This document shows, in pieces, positions 62,602 to 64,000 of a DNA stretch of 64,000 nucleotides. The notes under the pieces were generated by a model. That model made no database searches, was not told the origin of the DNA, and saw only the letters and a list, made by a program, of their open reading frames with translations. The first letter of the stretch is position 1; each line of letters starts with the position of its first letter. The translations under genes were made by a program, and so were the position numbers. Source of the stretch: Neoarius graeffei (lineage: Eukaryota; Chordata; Actinopteri; Siluriformes; Ariidae); contig NC_083579.1 of the NCBI RefSeq assembly GCF_027579695.1, positions 70,161,371 to 70,225,370 on the forward strand. Reading direction: 5' to 3'.

Positions 62602-64000
62602 CAGAGGTGGACAGTAACAAAGTAATTTACTTGAGTACTGTACTTAAGTACACTTTTTGAGTATCTGTACTTGAGTATTAAATTTTTGGCAACTTATGAC
62701 TTTAACTTCACTACATTTGAAAGACTAATATCATACTTTTCACTCCACTACGTTTCTATCAAGGTTCTTGTTACGCGTTACTATGACGCATCCTTGAAAG
62801 TGGATGTTTTTTCTTTTCTAAAACATGATTGTTTTTTTCACAGGTGACACTGAGACAGCCGATTAGTAATCACTAGGGTCACGTCACGTCCATAGCATAC
62901 ATGTCAACCTATACGGAATGTCCATATTTTATACGGATTTGATTCAATAAACGTAGTATACAGGCGTACAAATAAAGTTATATGGATTCTTTAAAAAAAA
63001 GCTTCAATATTTATTTAGAGCTATAATCAATTCCCATGATGATAAAAGAGCGCATAACATTTACAAACGTACTGTACACCACAGACAGCCAGTAAAGAGT
63101 CTTATGAAATCGCGCGTTATCTTGTGGTAGCGAGACTTCGTTCCACTTCTGATCATGTGCACACCGCATTGCGAGAATCCCGCCAACCGGGAAGTAACAT
63201 TTTGCTTGAAACGCGTATTTCCACCTGAGCGACTTTCACTCGCGACTGAAAAGATTCTGAATGGGCACTCCAGCAAGATCAACACAGACACTTGCTGTGA
63301 CATGCAGCCTAGTGAGGTATTGGTGCAGAGCGCTAAAAAAGCTGTCATGGAGTACAATTCAGAACATTAGAGTGATACTTTGTGTTTTTGTCAAACATTG
63401 GAGCTTTGTATTCATTCTGAAGGTTTATTGTTATTAATATTGAATAAAAAGTAACTTGGATATATCATTCTTAATTATCATTCAAATTTTAGGTAAATTA
63501 TTTTAATTTGCATCTTATAAGGATTTTATAAGGGAAATATGGATTTTGGAGGTTGGTTATACAGGTTTGATTGACCAAAGGTTGACATGTATGCCATAGA
63601 CTGTATAAAATCAAACTCAATTATTTCTCAGCAGCATTATTTAACACAATCAGTTGATGGCAGAATGGAAGGAGGCAGTTCTTCTGGGGAATGCACGGAC
63701 TCATGGCTATAGCTAGAACCCATGTTTCAGTTTTCTGAAAGGAATAAAGAGTTGTTTCGTTTTAAATGTTTGCTTTGTTTGCCTAAAACGGAGCGCATCA
63801 CGGCCTCCAAAAACTCGCCGTCCGACCTGCGGAAGAATATTGAGGTATGTAAATGTTTTGTTCCAAGAGAAAGCTTGCAATGAAGTTGTCTTTGCTTTTA
63901 GAACTAGCGATAATGTTGCAATAGCTATGAGGTCTGGTTAGTCAAATGACTTTCTATGGATTTGCCCACCAAGTTGCCGTAGCCTTGTCCACAGCTAACA
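62602..64000 (+). mobile_element. hAT element (same family as 11.1-12.9 kb), runs off the window
   Basis: It starts CAGAGGTGGACAGTAACAAA. Its interior matches 12.2-12.85 kb in reverse. Near 63720-63845 it carries a BED-finger-like exon (FSERNKELFRFKCLLCLPKT, ASKNSPSDLRKNIE). It is interrupted by 62896-63593. Confidence 0.82.
62896..63593 (+). mobile_element. Unclassified DNA element, 6-bp TSD
   Basis: Perfect 15-bp TIRs CATACATGTCAACCT / AGGTTGACATGTATG are flanked by CCATAG (62890-62895 and 63594-63599). It contains the 3' end of a gene (63155-63370: FPPERLSLATEKILNGHS, CDMQPSEVLVQSAKKAVM, stop) followed by AATAAA near 63443. I cannot place this protein in a family. Confidence 0.8.

Overview
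The window is about 64 kb of vertebrate, almost certainly teleost fish, nuclear DNA. The evidence is split coding exons with GT/AG borders, long introns, abundant Tc1/mariner, hAT and PIF/Harbinger-type DNA elements, L2, Rex1 and other LINEs, tRNA-derived SINEs, and AC, AT, GATA and GAGAT microsatellites. I see no bacterial or phage features. The exact fish is not provable from sequence alone; the GAGAT-tailed SINE would fit an ostariophysan such as a catfish, as a guess.

Two host genes are recognisable, both on the + strand. (1) 975-21800: the last six coding exons of a V-type H+-ATPase subunit C gene, closest to the C2 paralogue (atp6v1c2). Its third visible intron is 14.2 kb of nested transposons. 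(2) 29693-49451: a chemokine receptor most like CCR6. I infer a 29-nt first coding exon (29693-29721) joined across an 18.6-kb repeat-filled intron to the main exon (48365-49451), giving 371 aa.

Between them (24253-27593) lies a decayed gene of a multicopy family with motifs resembling PIN/FEN-type nucleases and a Cys-rich tail. Two elements with TTA target duplications split it, and it carries one in-frame stop. Removing both insertions restores a continuous frame.

The rest is a mosaic of mobile DNA. 1-23 kb: LINE remnants, Tc1, hAT, MITEs and SINEs, many nested with readable target-site duplications (TSDs). 22-28 kb: two SINEs of a second family, a minisatellite and the nuclease-like pseudogene. 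31-48 kb (the ccr6 intron): at least five Tc1-type elements, one split by a twin-primed LINE that is itself split by an L2 fragment carrying a SINE. 50-64 kb: tandem repeats, a 2-kb palindrome of two head-to-head elements, several non-autonomous DNA elements that each carry a THAP zinc-finger exon, a solo LTR, and hAT elements with BED-finger remnants. Every transposase I could read is broken, so the elements are fossils. The layered insertions allow a relative order of events to be worked out.
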